A stretch of 64,000 nucleotides of DNA from positions 124,001-188,000 of the forward strand of contig NZ_AGFF01000008.1 of the NCBI RefSeq assembly GCF_000226215.1. Direction: 5' to 3'. Each line of letters begins with the position of its first letter. Positions within the stretch are counted from its first letter, which is position 1. The notes beneath the pieces are model-generated. The model was given only the letters and a program-made list of their open reading frames with translations. It was not told the origin of the DNA and did not search any database. The position numbers and the translations under genes are program-made. The DNA is from Dietzia alimentaria 72 (GTDB taxonomy: Bacteria; Actinomycetota; Actinomycetes; Mycobacteriales; Mycobacteriaceae). Of the stretch, positions 45,129-53,431 are shown one piece after another.

Positions 45129-46315
45129 GAACGACGCTCCCAGAAGGCCGGTCCGACGGGCTCGATGAAGTCACCATTGGCGACGAGGTAGCCCTCGCTG
45201 TCCACGGCGATGGGCAGCTGCGGCAGCGCACGCGCGGCGGGGCCGAAGATCGGCTTCGCGTACTCGAGTGCGTCGAACTGCGACTGGTGGCACGGGCAGA
45301 GGAACCGGTGGGTCTGCTGCTCGTACAACGACGTGGGGCAGGCGAGGTGGGTGCAGATCTTCGAGTAGGCGTACAGGTCGCCATAGTTGAAGTTCTCCTG
45401 GCCCTTGCGCTTGATCACGCGGTCAGCGTCCTCGGGACGGAAGCGGATCAGCATCACAGCGTTGCGGACGCCATGGATGGAGTGCATGTGCTCCTCGAAG
45501 TTTCCGAGGGCAGTGGCGGGGAGCGGGAAGACCGACTCGAGACCACCGGCGGCCAAGTCCTCAACGTGGATGCGCTCGAGGCGACCCTCGCCGGCCGGCG
45601 GGTGGCCGTCCGGGTAGACCTTGCCGGTATCGCGTGCGATGTAGACCTTCTCGGCGGGCAGGCCGTCGGGGCGCTCGTTCGAGGCGAGCGTCCATCCGGT
45701 GGTGTGGAGAGTGCCGTCGCCGGCGATGGTGAGCTCGCCGCGCTTCCACGGGTTCTTGATCATGCCGCCGAGGGGCAGGATCGCGGAGAGTCCGATGAGG
45801 CCTGCGCCGGCGCCGAGGAAGCCGCCCATGACCTTGCGGCGACCAAGGGTGGAGGTCTTCCAGGCGTCATTCAGTTCGGCGACGATCGTCTTCTGGTCCA
45901 CACCTTCCGACGGGCCGTCGTGGCGAGTCTGGACCGAGATCTCCTCGGGGATGAACTTCTTGGTGAACTGGACAGCGCCGAAACCCAGGAACAGGATCGA
46001 TAGGCCGATCGTCACGCCGAGCAGCGGGGTGTACAGCATGTACATGCCGAAGCCGTCTTCGCCCTCCCCGCGGTATTCCCACGGCCAGGCGATGTAGATG
46101 ACGGCGAAAGCCAGCGCCAGCAGGGCGGACAGGGCGAACCAGATGGTTACCGTGCGAGCGGCACGCTTCTCGGCGCGGGTGGTGACACCCTCGGGGAAAC
46201 GCGGTTCGCGGAACCGGACGTCGACCTCATCAAGCTCGGTTCCCAGCCGGACGAGTTCAGCGTCACTCATCCGGTCGAGGTCCGCGGCGGACGGGTCCTT
46301 CGGGCTTTCACTCAT
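45125..46315 (-). CDS. qcrA: Rieske iron-sulfur subunit of bc1 complex
   Basis: A 396-residue actinobacterial Rieske protein with three membrane helices ([44 protein letters not shown] and [25 protein letters not shown]); the last follows LGRRKV, resembling a Tat signal. The C-terminal 2Fe-2S domain has CTHLACP and CPCHQSQFD, each with a Cys and a His ligand. It transfers electrons from menaquinol to the dihaem cytochrome c QcrC. The start overlaps the qcrC stop as ATGA, and its stop overlaps the qcrB start in the same way, so translation is coupled along the operon. Confidence 0.97.
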   Translation of the reverse strand: MSESPKDPSAADLDRMSDAELVRLGTELDEVDVRFREPRFPEGVTTRAEKRAARTVTIWFALSALLALAFAVIYIAWPWEYRGEGEDGFGMYMLYTPLLGVTIGLSILFLGFGAVQFTKKFIPEEISVQTRHDGPSEGVDQKTIVAELNDAWKTSTLGRRKVMGGFLGAGAGLIGLSAILPLGGMIKNPWKRGELTIAGDGTLHTTGWTLASNERPDGLPAEKVYIARDTGKVYPDGHPPAGEGRLERIHVEDLAAGGLESVFPLPATALGNFEEHMHSIHGVRNAVMLIRFRPEDADRVIKRKGQENFNYGDLYAYSKICTHLACPTSLYEQQTHRFLCPCHQSQFDALEYAKPIFGPAARALPQLPIAVDSEGYLVANGDFIEPVGPAFWERRS

Positions 46316-47196
46316 GAACGGGTTCCGATCCACAGGGTCGCGCCGATGAGGGCGACGATGCCGACAAGCCACATGGCCACGCCTTCGGTCACGGGGCCCA
46401 GGCCGCCGAGGGCGTAGCCACCGGGCGAGACCTTGCCGTCGGCGTTCTTAACGTAGGCGATGATGTCTTTTTTCTCGTCAGGCGTGAGCTGGCGGTCCGA
46501 GAACTTGGGCATGTTCTGCGGTCCGGTCAGCATGGCCTGGTAGAGCTCTTGCTCGTTGGCAGGGTCGAGAGTCGGGGCGTACTTGCCCGCCGACAGGGCG
46601 CCACCACGACCGGTGAAGTTGTGGCAGGAGGCACAGTTGAGGCGGAAGAGCTCCGAACCACGAGCGATCTCGTCGGAGCGGTTTTCGCCCGAGGCGCCAA
46701 GAAGGCTTTCCTGGGCGATGTTCCCGTCCGCGTCCCTGACGATATCCGGACCGCCGCCGTAGAGATCGACGTACGCGGCGAGCGCCATGATCTGGTGCTC
46801 GTTGTACCGGGGCTTCTTCCGCTCGGCCTGGGCCTCGTTGTCGGCCGCGGGCATGCGGCCGGAGTGCACCTGGAAGTAGACAGAGCCGGCGCCGACGCCG
46901 ACGAGCGACGGGCCGCGGTCTTCGACGCCCTGCAGGTTTGCGCCGTGGCAGGTGATGCAGGCGACGTCGAAGATCGACTTACCCTCGGCGATGAGGGCGG
47001 CCTGGTCCTGCTGCGCCGTTGCCACCTGGGGCTCCGGAACGACGGCCGTGGCGATGGCTCCAGCGCCCAGCAGACCGGCAGCTATGACGAGCGCGCCGGT
47101 CGCCTTGCGGCGCCGCTTGGAGGACGCCGGACGCTTCGGAGTCGCTGCCGACTCCGGCGACGGCGAGTCCGCAGCGGGTGGATGAGGTGAGTTCAT
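46312..47196 (-). CDS. qcrC: Dihaem cytochrome c subunit of bc1 complex
   Basis: A 294-residue membrane-anchored cytochrome c with two haem-binding motifs, CITCH and CASCH. This is the fused cc1 that passes electrons directly from Rieske to CuA of subunit II within the bc1-aa3 supercomplex. A long Pro/Ser-rich cytoplasmic N-terminus (about 45 residues) precedes the first helix ([22 protein letters not shown]); the C-terminal helix is [20 protein letters not shown]. The distal Met ligand region PKFSDRQL is seen. The ATG has AAAGGGA upstream. Confidence 0.97.
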   Translation of the reverse strand: MNSPHPPAADSPSPESAATPKRPASSKRRRKATGALVIAAGLLGAGAIATAVVPEPQVATAQQDQAALIAEGKSIFDVACITCHGANLQGVEDRGPSLVGVGAGSVYFQVHSGRMPAADNEAQAERKKPRYNEHQIMALAAYVDLYGGGPDIVRDADGNIAQESLLGASGENRSDEIARGSELFRLNCASCHNFTGRGGALSAGKYAPTLDPANEQELYQAMLTGPQNMPKFSDRQLTPDEKKDIIAYVKNADGKVSPGGYALGGLGPVTEGVAMWLVGIVALIGATLWIGTRS

Positions 47197-47252
47197 TGTG
47201 AGTTCCCTTTGGTGTTGGGACCTGCTGGACACAGCGTCCTGCAGCCAGCTGA

Positions 47253-47864
47253 CTACTGAATGAAGTAGATGGTGACGAAGAGGCCGATCCAGACCACGTC
47301 AACGAAGTGCCAGTAGTAGGACACCACGATGGCCGCGGTGGCCTGCGCCGGCGTGAACCGCGACATCGTCGTACGCATGACGAGTACGACGAAAGCGATC
47401 ACGCCCGCCGCTACGTGGAGGCCGTGGAAGCCGGTGGTGATGAAGAAAACGGACCCGTACACGCTGGACGAGATGGTGGTGCCCTCGAGCACCAGCGTCA
47501 CGTACTCGTACGACTGCCCGATGAGGAACACCGTGCCCATCGCGGCGGAGATCACGTACCAGCGGCGAAGCCCGAAGACGTCACCCTGCTCCGCGGCGAA
47601 GACACCCATCTGGCAGGTGAACGACGACGCCACGAGGATCACGGTGATCGTCAGGGCGAACGGCACGTTCAGGTGCACGGGGTAGGAAGGCCAGTCACCT
47701 CCCGAATTTGCCTTGGAGACGAAGTACATCGCGAACAGGCCCGCGAAGAACATCAGCTCCTGGGACAACCAGATGATGGTGCCCACGCTGACCATGTTTG
47801 GCCGATTCAGCGAATGAACACGCTGGGCCATGGCCGATCCTGAGTTATCTACTGCGCTCGTCAC
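47253..47864 (-). CDS. ctaE: Cytochrome c oxidase subunit III
   Basis: A 203-residue, five-helix subunit III of aa3 oxidase. The N-terminal [37 protein letters not shown] is diagnostic, and the family Glu is in the second helical segment. The C-terminus has FHGLHV and [20 protein letters not shown] chose the GTG at [17 protein letters not shown] because mycobacterial CtaE has nearly the same N-terminus. A CATACT hexamer lies 7 nt upstream of it. It is the first gene of ctaE-qcrC-qcrA-qcrB; the catalytic subunit I gene (ctaD) is elsewhere. Confidence 0.97.
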   Translation of the reverse strand: MTSAVDNSGSAMAQRVHSLNRPNMVSVGTIIWLSQELMFFAGLFAMYFVSKANSGGDWPSYPVHLNVPFALTITVILVASSFTCQMGVFAAEQGDVFGLRRWYVISAAMGTVFLIGQSYEYVTLVLEGTTISSSVYGSVFFITTGFHGLHVAAGVIAFVVLVMRTTMSRFTPAQATAAIVVSYYWHFVDVVWIGLFVTIYFIQ

Positions 47865-47871
47865 GAGGCCA

Positions 47872-47877
47872 AGTATG
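47872..47877 (-). promoter_or_regulatory. -10 CATACT, possible leaderless start of ctaE
   Basis: CATACT on the minus strand ends 7 nt before the GTG of ctaE. It lacks the first T of TANNNT, so confidence is moderate. Confidence 0.35.
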
Positions 47878-48155
47878 ACCCCTGAGGTGGGCGGAGTCTG
47901 CACGGACCCCCGAAATCGGCGTGTCCGATCAGCGTTTCCGCAGGTCGTCTTCGTCACGACCGTGTAAGGGACGGGGAAGCGACCCCCTTGCAGGGGCTAT
48001 CAGGGCGCTCTCAGCCTGATTGCAGAGGCGCTGAACGAGGTCTCCCGGAGGGAGTCCGGCGGCGAGGTGAAGGCGGCTGGTGGCACGATTGGGCGCGGCG
48101 GGTCCGGGCCATCGGGGTGCGGGCCGGTAGGACACCATCAGGAAGGTCGGGACAC

Positions 48156-49220
48156 GTGGTCAGTTCGGCAGCGTTCGGCGGGGGTCGCTCGTGGCCCGGG
48201 GTTCTCGGCACGCTCACCGAGGGCGAGGACCTGGATTCGGCGGATGCCAGCTGGGCGATGTCCCGAATCATGGAGGGTGTTGCCACGGATGCGCAGATCG
48301 CGGCTTTCGGGGTGGCTTTGAAGATGAAGGGCGTGACCGGGGTGGAGCTCGACGCGCTGGCGTCCACGATGCTCGCCTACTCCCGGCGCGTGCCCACCGA
48401 CCGTCCGAGCGTGGACATCGTTGGGACGGGCGGCGACCGGCAGGGAACCGTCAACATCTCGACTATGTCGTCGTTGGTGGTCAGCGCATGCGGTGTTCCG
48501 GTGGTGAAGCACGGAAATCGCGCGGCCTCCTCAAAGAGCGGTGGCGCGGATGTGCTGGAGGCCCTGGGGGTATCGATCGACCTGGGGCCGGAAGACGTCG
48601 CACGCTGCCTGGACAGCGTGGGTGTTGCCTTCTGCTTCGCTCCCGTCTTTCACCCCGCGCTTCGGTTCGCCGCCACCCCGCGCAGGGAAATCGGCATCCC
48701 GACGGTGTTCAACATCCTCGGGCCATTGACCAACCCGGCGGCACCCACGGCGAATCTTATCGGGTGCGCCTTCGAGAATCTGATGACCGTGATGGCCGAG
48801 GTGTTCGCGCTCCGCGGCCGGTCCGCTCTGGTTGTCCGCGGCGAGGACGGCCTTGACGAGATCACTATGACTGGTCCCACGCGGGTGCTCAGGGTTTCTG
48901 ACGGACACGTCGATGAGGACCGGATCTCGCCAGCTGATTTCGGGATGGACACGTGCTCTATAGAGGAGCTCCGCGGTGGCGACGGCAATTACAACGCCGG
49001 CGTTGCCCGTGCTCTTCTGGCGGGCGATCGCGGGCCTGTGCGTGATGCTGTGTTGCTGAACTCCGCGGCGGCGTTGGTGGCTTTTGACGGACTTTCTCGT
49101 GGTGATGATCTCGCTCCGGCGATGCTCGTCGCGGTGGATCGCGCGGCCGCCGCGATCGACAGCGGGCAGGCGGCCCGACTGCTCGAGTCGTGGGCGAGCT
49201 TCAGCGCCGGGGGGCGCTGA
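48156..49220 (+). CDS. trpD: Anthranilate phosphoribosyltransferase
   Basis: TrpD (354 residues) attaches phosphoribose from PRPP to anthranilate in tryptophan synthesis. Motifs: DIVGTGGDRQGTVNISTMSSLV (PRPP binding), KHGNRAASSKSGGADVLEALG, FAPVFHPALRFAATPRREIGIPTVFNILGPLTNPA, and the metal-binding GEDGLDEIT. It is syntenic with Rv2192c, beside ctaE. No other trp genes are present. The GTG is preceded by GGAAGG at 9 nt; the frame extends 56 codons upstream through the intergenic region and this was rejected. Confidence 0.96.
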   Translation: MVSSAAFGGGRSWPGVLGTLTEGEDLDSADASWAMSRIMEGVATDAQIAAFGVALKMKGVTGVELDALASTMLAYSRRVPTDRPSVDIVGTGGDRQGTVNISTMSSLVVSACGVPVVKHGNRAASSKSGGADVLEALGVSIDLGPEDVARCLDSVGVAFCFAPVFHPALRFAATPRREIGIPTVFNILGPLTNPAAPTANLIGCAFENLMTVMAEVFALRGRSALVVRGEDGLDEITMTGPTRVLRVSDGHVDEDRISPADFGMDTCSIEELRGGDGNYNAGVARALLAGDRGPVRDAVLLNSAAALVAFDGLSRGDDLAPAMLVAVDRAAAAIDSGQAARLLESWASFSAGGR

Positions 49221-49226
49221 GACGGG

Positions 49227-50831
49227 TCAGCTGTCACCAGCGGCGCGTTCGGCCTTCTCCGCCCAGTTGACGAACGCGCGAGCGCCGTCCAGGGGGAGGG
49301 ACCAGTCCCCGTCGACGGTGACGATCCTTGTCGGCGCGAAATCAATCCACCGGTGCACGTTCGAGATCTCTGCCGATGTGGCTCCAGCGAAGGGGCCGAT
49401 GGTCGGCAGGACGGTCGTGGCGGCCGATCTGAGTCCGTCTATGACGGACATGGGTGATGCGCCTGCGGGAACAGTTCCCGACCCCGCGAGTCGGCCGAAT
49501 CGCACCACCGCGATCGCCCAGGCGTGCGGTCGGGAGGGCTGGGCCAGGACGATCTCGGCCACGCGGGCCGTTGCCGCGAACTCCTGTCGGCGCGCGAGGA
49601 CGCGGACGAGGACGGCGACGCGGTCCCGCAGCCGAGCCGCACGTTCGAAGGCTCCCTCGGAGGCGAGTGTGTCGATTCTGGCGATCAGGGCCCGCAACAC
49701 GCTGGAGTCGCGTCCGTCCACAAACGCCGTCCACTCCCGGGCATCCGGTATCACCTCGAAGATCTCCATGAGGTCCTGCCAGGCGTCTCTGGCGTCTTCC
49801 GCGCGGCGGAACGGGCCGATCGCATGGTCACGGTCGGGGAGTCGGGCTACTCGGCCCCGGTTGGCCCGTCCCTCTGGCGGCGACAGCCACCAGCCACGTC
49901 GGGGACTACGGGAGCGACGGTTGTACGGGGGTTGCAACGAGTCGATGAGGCGCTCCTCGACCGTCCACGCTTCGAGGAGATGTGCACACGGAACGGCCTC
50001 GACGGATGAGGCCAGTCCAACCATCGTCCGCATCCGCCCCCGGGAGTCGCCACCGGAGTAATAGGAACGGGCTCGTCGACGGACGGAGATAGATGATCCG
50101 ACATATAAAGCGACGCCGGAAGCGTCGCGGAACACGTAGACGCCCGGCCCGGTGGTGAGTGAGTCGGTCAACGCAGATCGACGCCGTACGTCCGGCGACA
50201 AGCGACCGTCGTAAGCCCGTAGCTCCGAGAGCGTAGAGACGCCGCAGTCGCCGACCCTCGAGATGAGCGCGTGGAGCACGTCGACAGTGGCGCGCGCGTC
50301 CTGCAGAGCGCGGTGGTTCGGTTCGACGGTGGCGCCGAGATGTGCGGCCAGCACCCCTAGTTTGTGACCACGTGTCTCACCCTGGTGCAGAACCCGGCGA
50401 GCGAGGGCGAGAGTGCATACGGACTGCGGGTCGGGCCAGGGGTGTCCGGTGGCGATGGCGGCCGCGCGGAGGAAGCCGAGGTCGAATCGGGCGTTGTGGG
50501 CAACGAGTACAGAGTTTCGCGAGAACTCAAGGAAGGTCGCCATGACCTCGCCAAGGGACGGCGCATTGACCAGGTCTCCGGACTCGATACCCGTGAGTCG
50601 ACTGATGTGAGCGGGTAGAGAGCCGTCGATGGAGACGAACGTCGACAGTTCGGCCCGCACTTCTCCGCCGCGCACCCGTACCGCGCCGATCTCGGTGATC
50701 TCATCCCTACCCGGGCTGGTTCCGGTGGTCTCCAGGTCCACCACGACGAAGGTCACTTCGGAGAGCAGAGGCTCGAGATCGTCGAACGCCGCCTGTGTGC
50801 CGGGCAGCACGGGCGAGAGGGATCCGGACAT
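49227..50831 (-). CDS. DEDDh exonuclease fused to GIY-YIG (UvrC-like) nuclease domain
   Basis: A 534-residue protein like Rv2191. The N-terminal DnaQ-type 3'-5' exonuclease has VVVDLETTGTSP (Asp32, Glu34), HNARFDLGFL (third Asp) and the HRALQDARAT segment with the catalytic His and last Asp. A GIY-YIG domain follows from about residue 215 (GPGVYVFRDASGVALYVGSSISVRRRARSYY, then EERLIDSLQPPYNRR). The C-terminal part holds a UvrC-like region (DSSVLRALIARIDTLASEGAFERAARLRDRVAVLVRVLARR), similar to the UvrB-binding helix pair. It probably acts in DNA repair. The start is set by TACCGT 7 nt before the ATG. Confidence 0.92.
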   Translation of the reverse strand: MSGSLSPVLPGTQAAFDDLEPLLSEVTFVVVDLETTGTSPGRDEITEIGAVRVRGGEVRAELSTFVSIDGSLPAHISRLTGIESGDLVNAPSLGEVMATFLEFSRNSVLVAHNARFDLGFLRAAAIATGHPWPDPQSVCTLALARRVLHQGETRGHKLGVLAAHLGATVEPNHRALQDARATVDVLHALISRVGDCGVSTLSELRAYDGRLSPDVRRRSALTDSLTTGPGVYVFRDASGVALYVGSSISVRRRARSYYSGGDSRGRMRTMVGLASSVEAVPCAHLLEAWTVEERLIDSLQPPYNRRSRSPRRGWWLSPPEGRANRGRVARLPDRDHAIGPFRRAEDARDAWQDLMEIFEVIPDAREWTAFVDGRDSSVLRALIARIDTLASEGAFERAARLRDRVAVLVRVLARRQEFAATARVAEIVLAQPSRPHAWAIAVVRFGRLAGSGTVPAGASPMSVIDGLRSAATTVLPTIGPFAGATSAEISNVHRWIDFAPTRIVTVDGDWSLPLDGARAFVNWAEKAERAAGDS

Positions 50832-50838
50832 GGCGCAG

Positions 50839-50844
50839 ACGGTA
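50839..50844 (-). promoter_or_regulatory. -10 TACCGT, leaderless start of exonuclease gene
   Basis: TACCGT on the minus strand ends 7 nt before the ATG with no Shine-Dalgarno; it argues against the 86-codon longer frame. Confidence 0.5.
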
Positions 50845-51030
50845 ACGCCGGGGTCCGACACGTCCGGTCTCGACCCTCCCTGTCCGCCGGTGTGTCCTCC
50901 GGGACGCCGCCTTGACGCGAGGTCGTGTCGTACCCGGTTCCTAGGGTGCGACGTGGGCGACGCCATGGGACGGCTATCGCGGCTCGATAACGAATGGGCA
51001 ACACGCTCAGGACGGAATGTGAGGTAGATC

Positions 51031-51249
51031 ATGATCTCGATGGACTGCGCCGAGTGTCCGGCTCGTTCCGAAGGTTGCGAGGGCTGCATAGTCTCGCTGC
51101 TTGTCGGAGAGAAAAGCCAGGTAGATGGCTTTTTTGAAGAGTCGTGCGGTTATGTGTTGGAGCCGGAGATCAGATCGGCCATCGAGGTTCTGCGTGAACT
51201 CGGAATGGTCACGACTCTCGAAATTCTGGCCGGATCCGAGGCCGCGTGA
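51031..51249 (+). CDS. Small Cys-rich protein (CxxC-x6-CxxC)
   Basis: A 72-residue protein starting MISMDCAECPARSEGCEGC: two CxxC pairs six residues apart at the N-terminus, suited to bind zinc or an iron-sulfur cluster. The remainder forms one or two helices (EPEIRSAIEVLRELGMVTTLEILAGSEAA). There is no signal peptide. A GAGG lies 6 nt before the first ATG; a second ATG 9 nt later (MDCAEC) is an alternative. It sits between the divergent nuclease gene and the c-di-AMP riboswitch. I believe similar short proteins are common in actinobacteria but know no function. Confidence 0.7.
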   Translation: MISMDCAECPARSEGCEGCIVSLLVGEKSQVDGFFEESCGYVLEPEIRSAIEVLRELGMVTTLEILAGSEAA

Positions 51250-51314
51250 GCGATGGGCTGGACTTCGAAGAGATGGTTTCGTAACCTTTTCGAGACCTCG
51301 GAAGTCATCGCCCG

Positions 51315-51466
51315 CCCACCGGTGGGGAGCCGGGGTCACCACCTAAGCGCATACCGCGCACCGGGGAACCAAGTTCCAGTGGGGTGAATCGCACACGGGG
51401 CCATCGCGGTCTCGAGCGTAGGACAGACTTCCGTGTCCGAACCCGTCAGCTAACCCGGTCGGTGTA
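51315..51466 (+). promoter_or_regulatory. ydaO/yuaA-type c-di-AMP riboswitch
   Basis: The leader of the NlpC/P60 gene contains the hallmark 3' block CCCGTCAGCTAACCCGG (51442-51458), the internal CGGGGAACCAAGTTCC and GGTGAATCGC segments (51362-51392), and a 5' GGGGAGCCGGGG element (51324-51335). Their order and spacing match the actinobacterial ydaO consensus as I remember it from rpf and NlpC leaders. ydaO RNAs bind c-di-AMP and turn off cell-wall hydrolase genes when the ligand is high. Boundaries are approximate. Confidence 0.85.
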
Positions 51467-51492
51467 ACAGGAAGAAAGAGGAAAAGACTCTC

Positions 51493-52092
51493 GTGGGAGC
51501 TCACAGCATCAAGACCAGTTCGACCGGCCGCCGTGTCGCCGTAGCCGGACTGCTCGCAGCAGGAGCCGCAGTTGCGGGTTCCGCCACCGCGGCCGCCGCA
51601 CCGGTGTCCGTCGACGTCCCCGTCGAATTCCAGCTTCCGGGTGTGCCGGCCCAGGTCACCTTCGACCTCCCCGAGGGCATCGCGCTCCCGGCCGGCCTCG
51701 CTCAGGTCGCTCCGGTCGAGTTCGCCGCCCCGGCACCCGTGGTCACCACCGGGCAGCGCATCCTGGACGCAGCGAGCACCCGCGTCGGATCGCCGTACGT
51801 GTGGGGCGCCACCGGCCCCAACTCGTTCGACTGCTCGGGCCTCACCTCGTGGGCGTACCAGCAGGCCGGGATCTCCATCCCGCGCACAAGCCAGGCTCAG
51901 ATCGGCGGCGGCACGCAGGTGGCGAAGGCCGACCTGCAGCCCGGCGACATCGTGGCCTTCTACAGTGGCGCCAGCCATGTGGGCATCTACGCCGGCAACG
52001 GCCAGGTCGTGCACGCGCCGTACTCCGGCACCTCGGTCAGCTACGCACCGCTCGACTCCATGCCGTTCTACGGCGCGACCCGCTACTACTGA
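51493..52092 (+). CDS. Secreted NlpC/P60 peptidoglycan endopeptidase
   Basis: A 199-residue exported hydrolase (RipD/Rv2190c type) that cleaves the D-Glu-mDAP bond in stem peptides. A signal peptide (residues about 1-36, basic start then AVAGLLAAGAAVAGSATAAAA) ends near AAAAPVS. The NlpC/P60 domain spans about 86-199 with catalytic Cys114 in NSFDCSGLTSW, His162 in GASHVGIYAG and His174 in VVHAP. No coiled-coil domain is present, so it is a compact member. The GTG has GAGGA about 10 nt upstream and a c-di-AMP riboswitch controls its leader. Confidence 0.93.
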   Translation: MGAHSIKTSSTGRRVAVAGLLAAGAAVAGSATAAAAPVSVDVPVEFQLPGVPAQVTFDLPEGIALPAGLAQVAPVEFAAPAPVVTTGQRILDAASTRVGSPYVWGATGPNSFDCSGLTSWAYQQAGISIPRTSQAQIGGGTQVAKADLQPGDIVAFYSGASHVGIYAGNGQVVHAPYSGTSVSYAPLDSMPFYGATRYY

Positions 52093-52117
52093 GTCAGTCA
52101 GTTCTCGGGCTTCTGCG

Positions 52118-52159
52118 AACCCCGTCGACACCCGGCCGAGAGCCGGGGTCGACGGGGTT
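52118..52159 (+). terminator. Terminator hairpin after NlpC/P60 gene
   Basis: An 11-bp outer stem (AACCCCGTCGA/TCGACGGGGTT) and a 6-bp inner stem (CCCGGC/GCCGGG) around a CGAGA loop lie 26 nt after the stop. Confidence 0.8.
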
Positions 52160-52262
52160 TGTCGCATTCACGGGGCTCTTCCGTGGCTGATCGGCGGCGA
52201 CAGGTATCCGTCCCGGCAGGGCGGGCGAAGGCCGCGCGCGCCCTGTGGCAGTCTCGTTAATG

Positions 52263-53396
52263 ATGACCAAGACCCTGCTGATCACCAATGATTACCCGCC
52301 CCGCCCCGGCGGCATCCAGTCGTATCTCGAGATGTACCTGTCCCACCTGGATCCCGACAACGTCGCGGTGCTCGCTTCGACGTTCCGTGGGACCGAATCG
52401 GCGGACTACGACGCATCCAAGCCGTTTCGGGTCGAGCGGGTGCCCACGGAGACGCTGCTCCCCACCCCGGATCTCGCCGATCGCGCCCGGAGACTGGCTG
52501 CGGATTTCGGTGCGAACACCATATGGTTCGGCGCAGCCGCGCCTCTCGCGGTGATGGCGCCAGTTCTCCGGCAGGGACAGGTCACCCGGATCGTCGCCAG
52601 CACCCACGGGCATGAGGTCGGCTGGTCGATGCTGCCGGGGTCGCGGCAGGTGCTGAGAATCATCGGCGATTCCACGGACGCGGTCACCTACGTCAGTGAC
52701 TACACGCGCCACAGGTTCGCCTCCGCATTCGGACCCCGAGCCCGTCTCGTCCATCAGCCCGGAGGTGTGGACACGGACCGGTTCCGGCCCGACCCTGCCA
52801 GGAGAAAGGCGATCCGCGAGCGCTACAACGTGGCCGATAGGAACGTGATCGTGTGCCTGTCCAGGCTCGTGCCGCGGAAGGGACAGGACGCGCTCATTCG
52901 CGCGATGCCTGAGATCGCCAGGCGTGTGCCGGGAGCGGTCCTCGTCGTCGTCGGCGGGGGGCCCTACCGTCGGAGCCTGGAGGGGTTGGCGCGCCGCCAC
53001 GGCGTGAGTGACCGGGTGATCTTCACCGGACGGGTTCCGGCGGACGAGATCGTGGACCACCATCGAATGGCAGACGTGTTTGCCATGCCCTGTCGCACGA
53101 GGGGCGGCGGGCTCGACGTGGAGGGACTCGGAATCGTCTACCTGGAGGCCTCGGCCTGTGGCGTGCCGGTGGTGGCCGGCCGAAGCGGAGGAGCGCCGGA
53201 AACCGTGCAGGACGGCCGTACCGGGCTGGTGGTGGACGGAAGGTCCGACGGCGAGGTGGCCGATGCCGTGGCAAGTCTGCTGGAAGACAAGCCACGCGCC
53301 TCATCGATGGGGGTGCGCGGGCGCACATGGGTCCTGGACAACTGGCGGTGGGAGGACCTCGCCACAGAAATGGAACGCGTGCTCTCGGGGGAGTGA
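52263..53396 (+). CDS. pimB: GDP-mannose-dependent phosphatidylinositol mannosyltransferase (PimB'-like)
   Basis: A GT4-family mannosyltransferase (377 residues), counterpart of Rv2188c/NCgl2106, adding the second mannose to phosphatidylinositol monomannoside on the inner face of the membrane. Seen are TNDYPPRPGGIQSYL (acceptor side), HGHEVGW, HQPGGVDTDRFRP, LSRLVPRKGQD (donor Arg and Lys) and the retaining-GT motif VEGLGIVYLEASACGVPVVAGRSGGAPETV with its Glu residues. Two adjacent ATGs (52260 and 52263) are possible; no good Shine-Dalgarno, and a CAGTCT hexamer lies upstream. Its product feeds LM/LAM synthesis, in which the MptA-like enzyme of this window also acts. Confidence 0.92.
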   Translation: MTKTLLITNDYPPRPGGIQSYLEMYLSHLDPDNVAVLASTFRGTESADYDASKPFRVERVPTETLLPTPDLADRARRLAADFGANTIWFGAAAPLAVMAPVLRQGQVTRIVASTHGHEVGWSMLPGSRQVLRIIGDSTDAVTYVSDYTRHRFASAFGPRARLVHQPGGVDTDRFRPDPARRKAIRERYNVADRNVIVCLSRLVPRKGQDALIRAMPEIARRVPGAVLVVVGGGPYRRSLEGLARRHGVSDRVIFTGRVPADEIVDHHRMADVFAMPCRTRGGGLDVEGLGIVYLEASACGVPVVAGRSGGAPETVQDGRTGLVVDGRSDGEVADAVASLLEDKPRASSMGVRGRTWVLDNWRWEDLATEMERVLSGE

Positions 53397-53417
53397 TCCC
53401 CCGGGAACACGCGTTCC
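53372..53417. terminator. Long hairpin overlapping the pimB' stop
   Basis: GGAACGCGTG pairs with CACGCGTTCC and an inner CGGGGGA pairs with TCCCCCG around the stop codon. It sits between convergent genes and can serve both. Confidence 0.65.
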
Positions 53418-53431
53418 GTCTGACATCGCGC

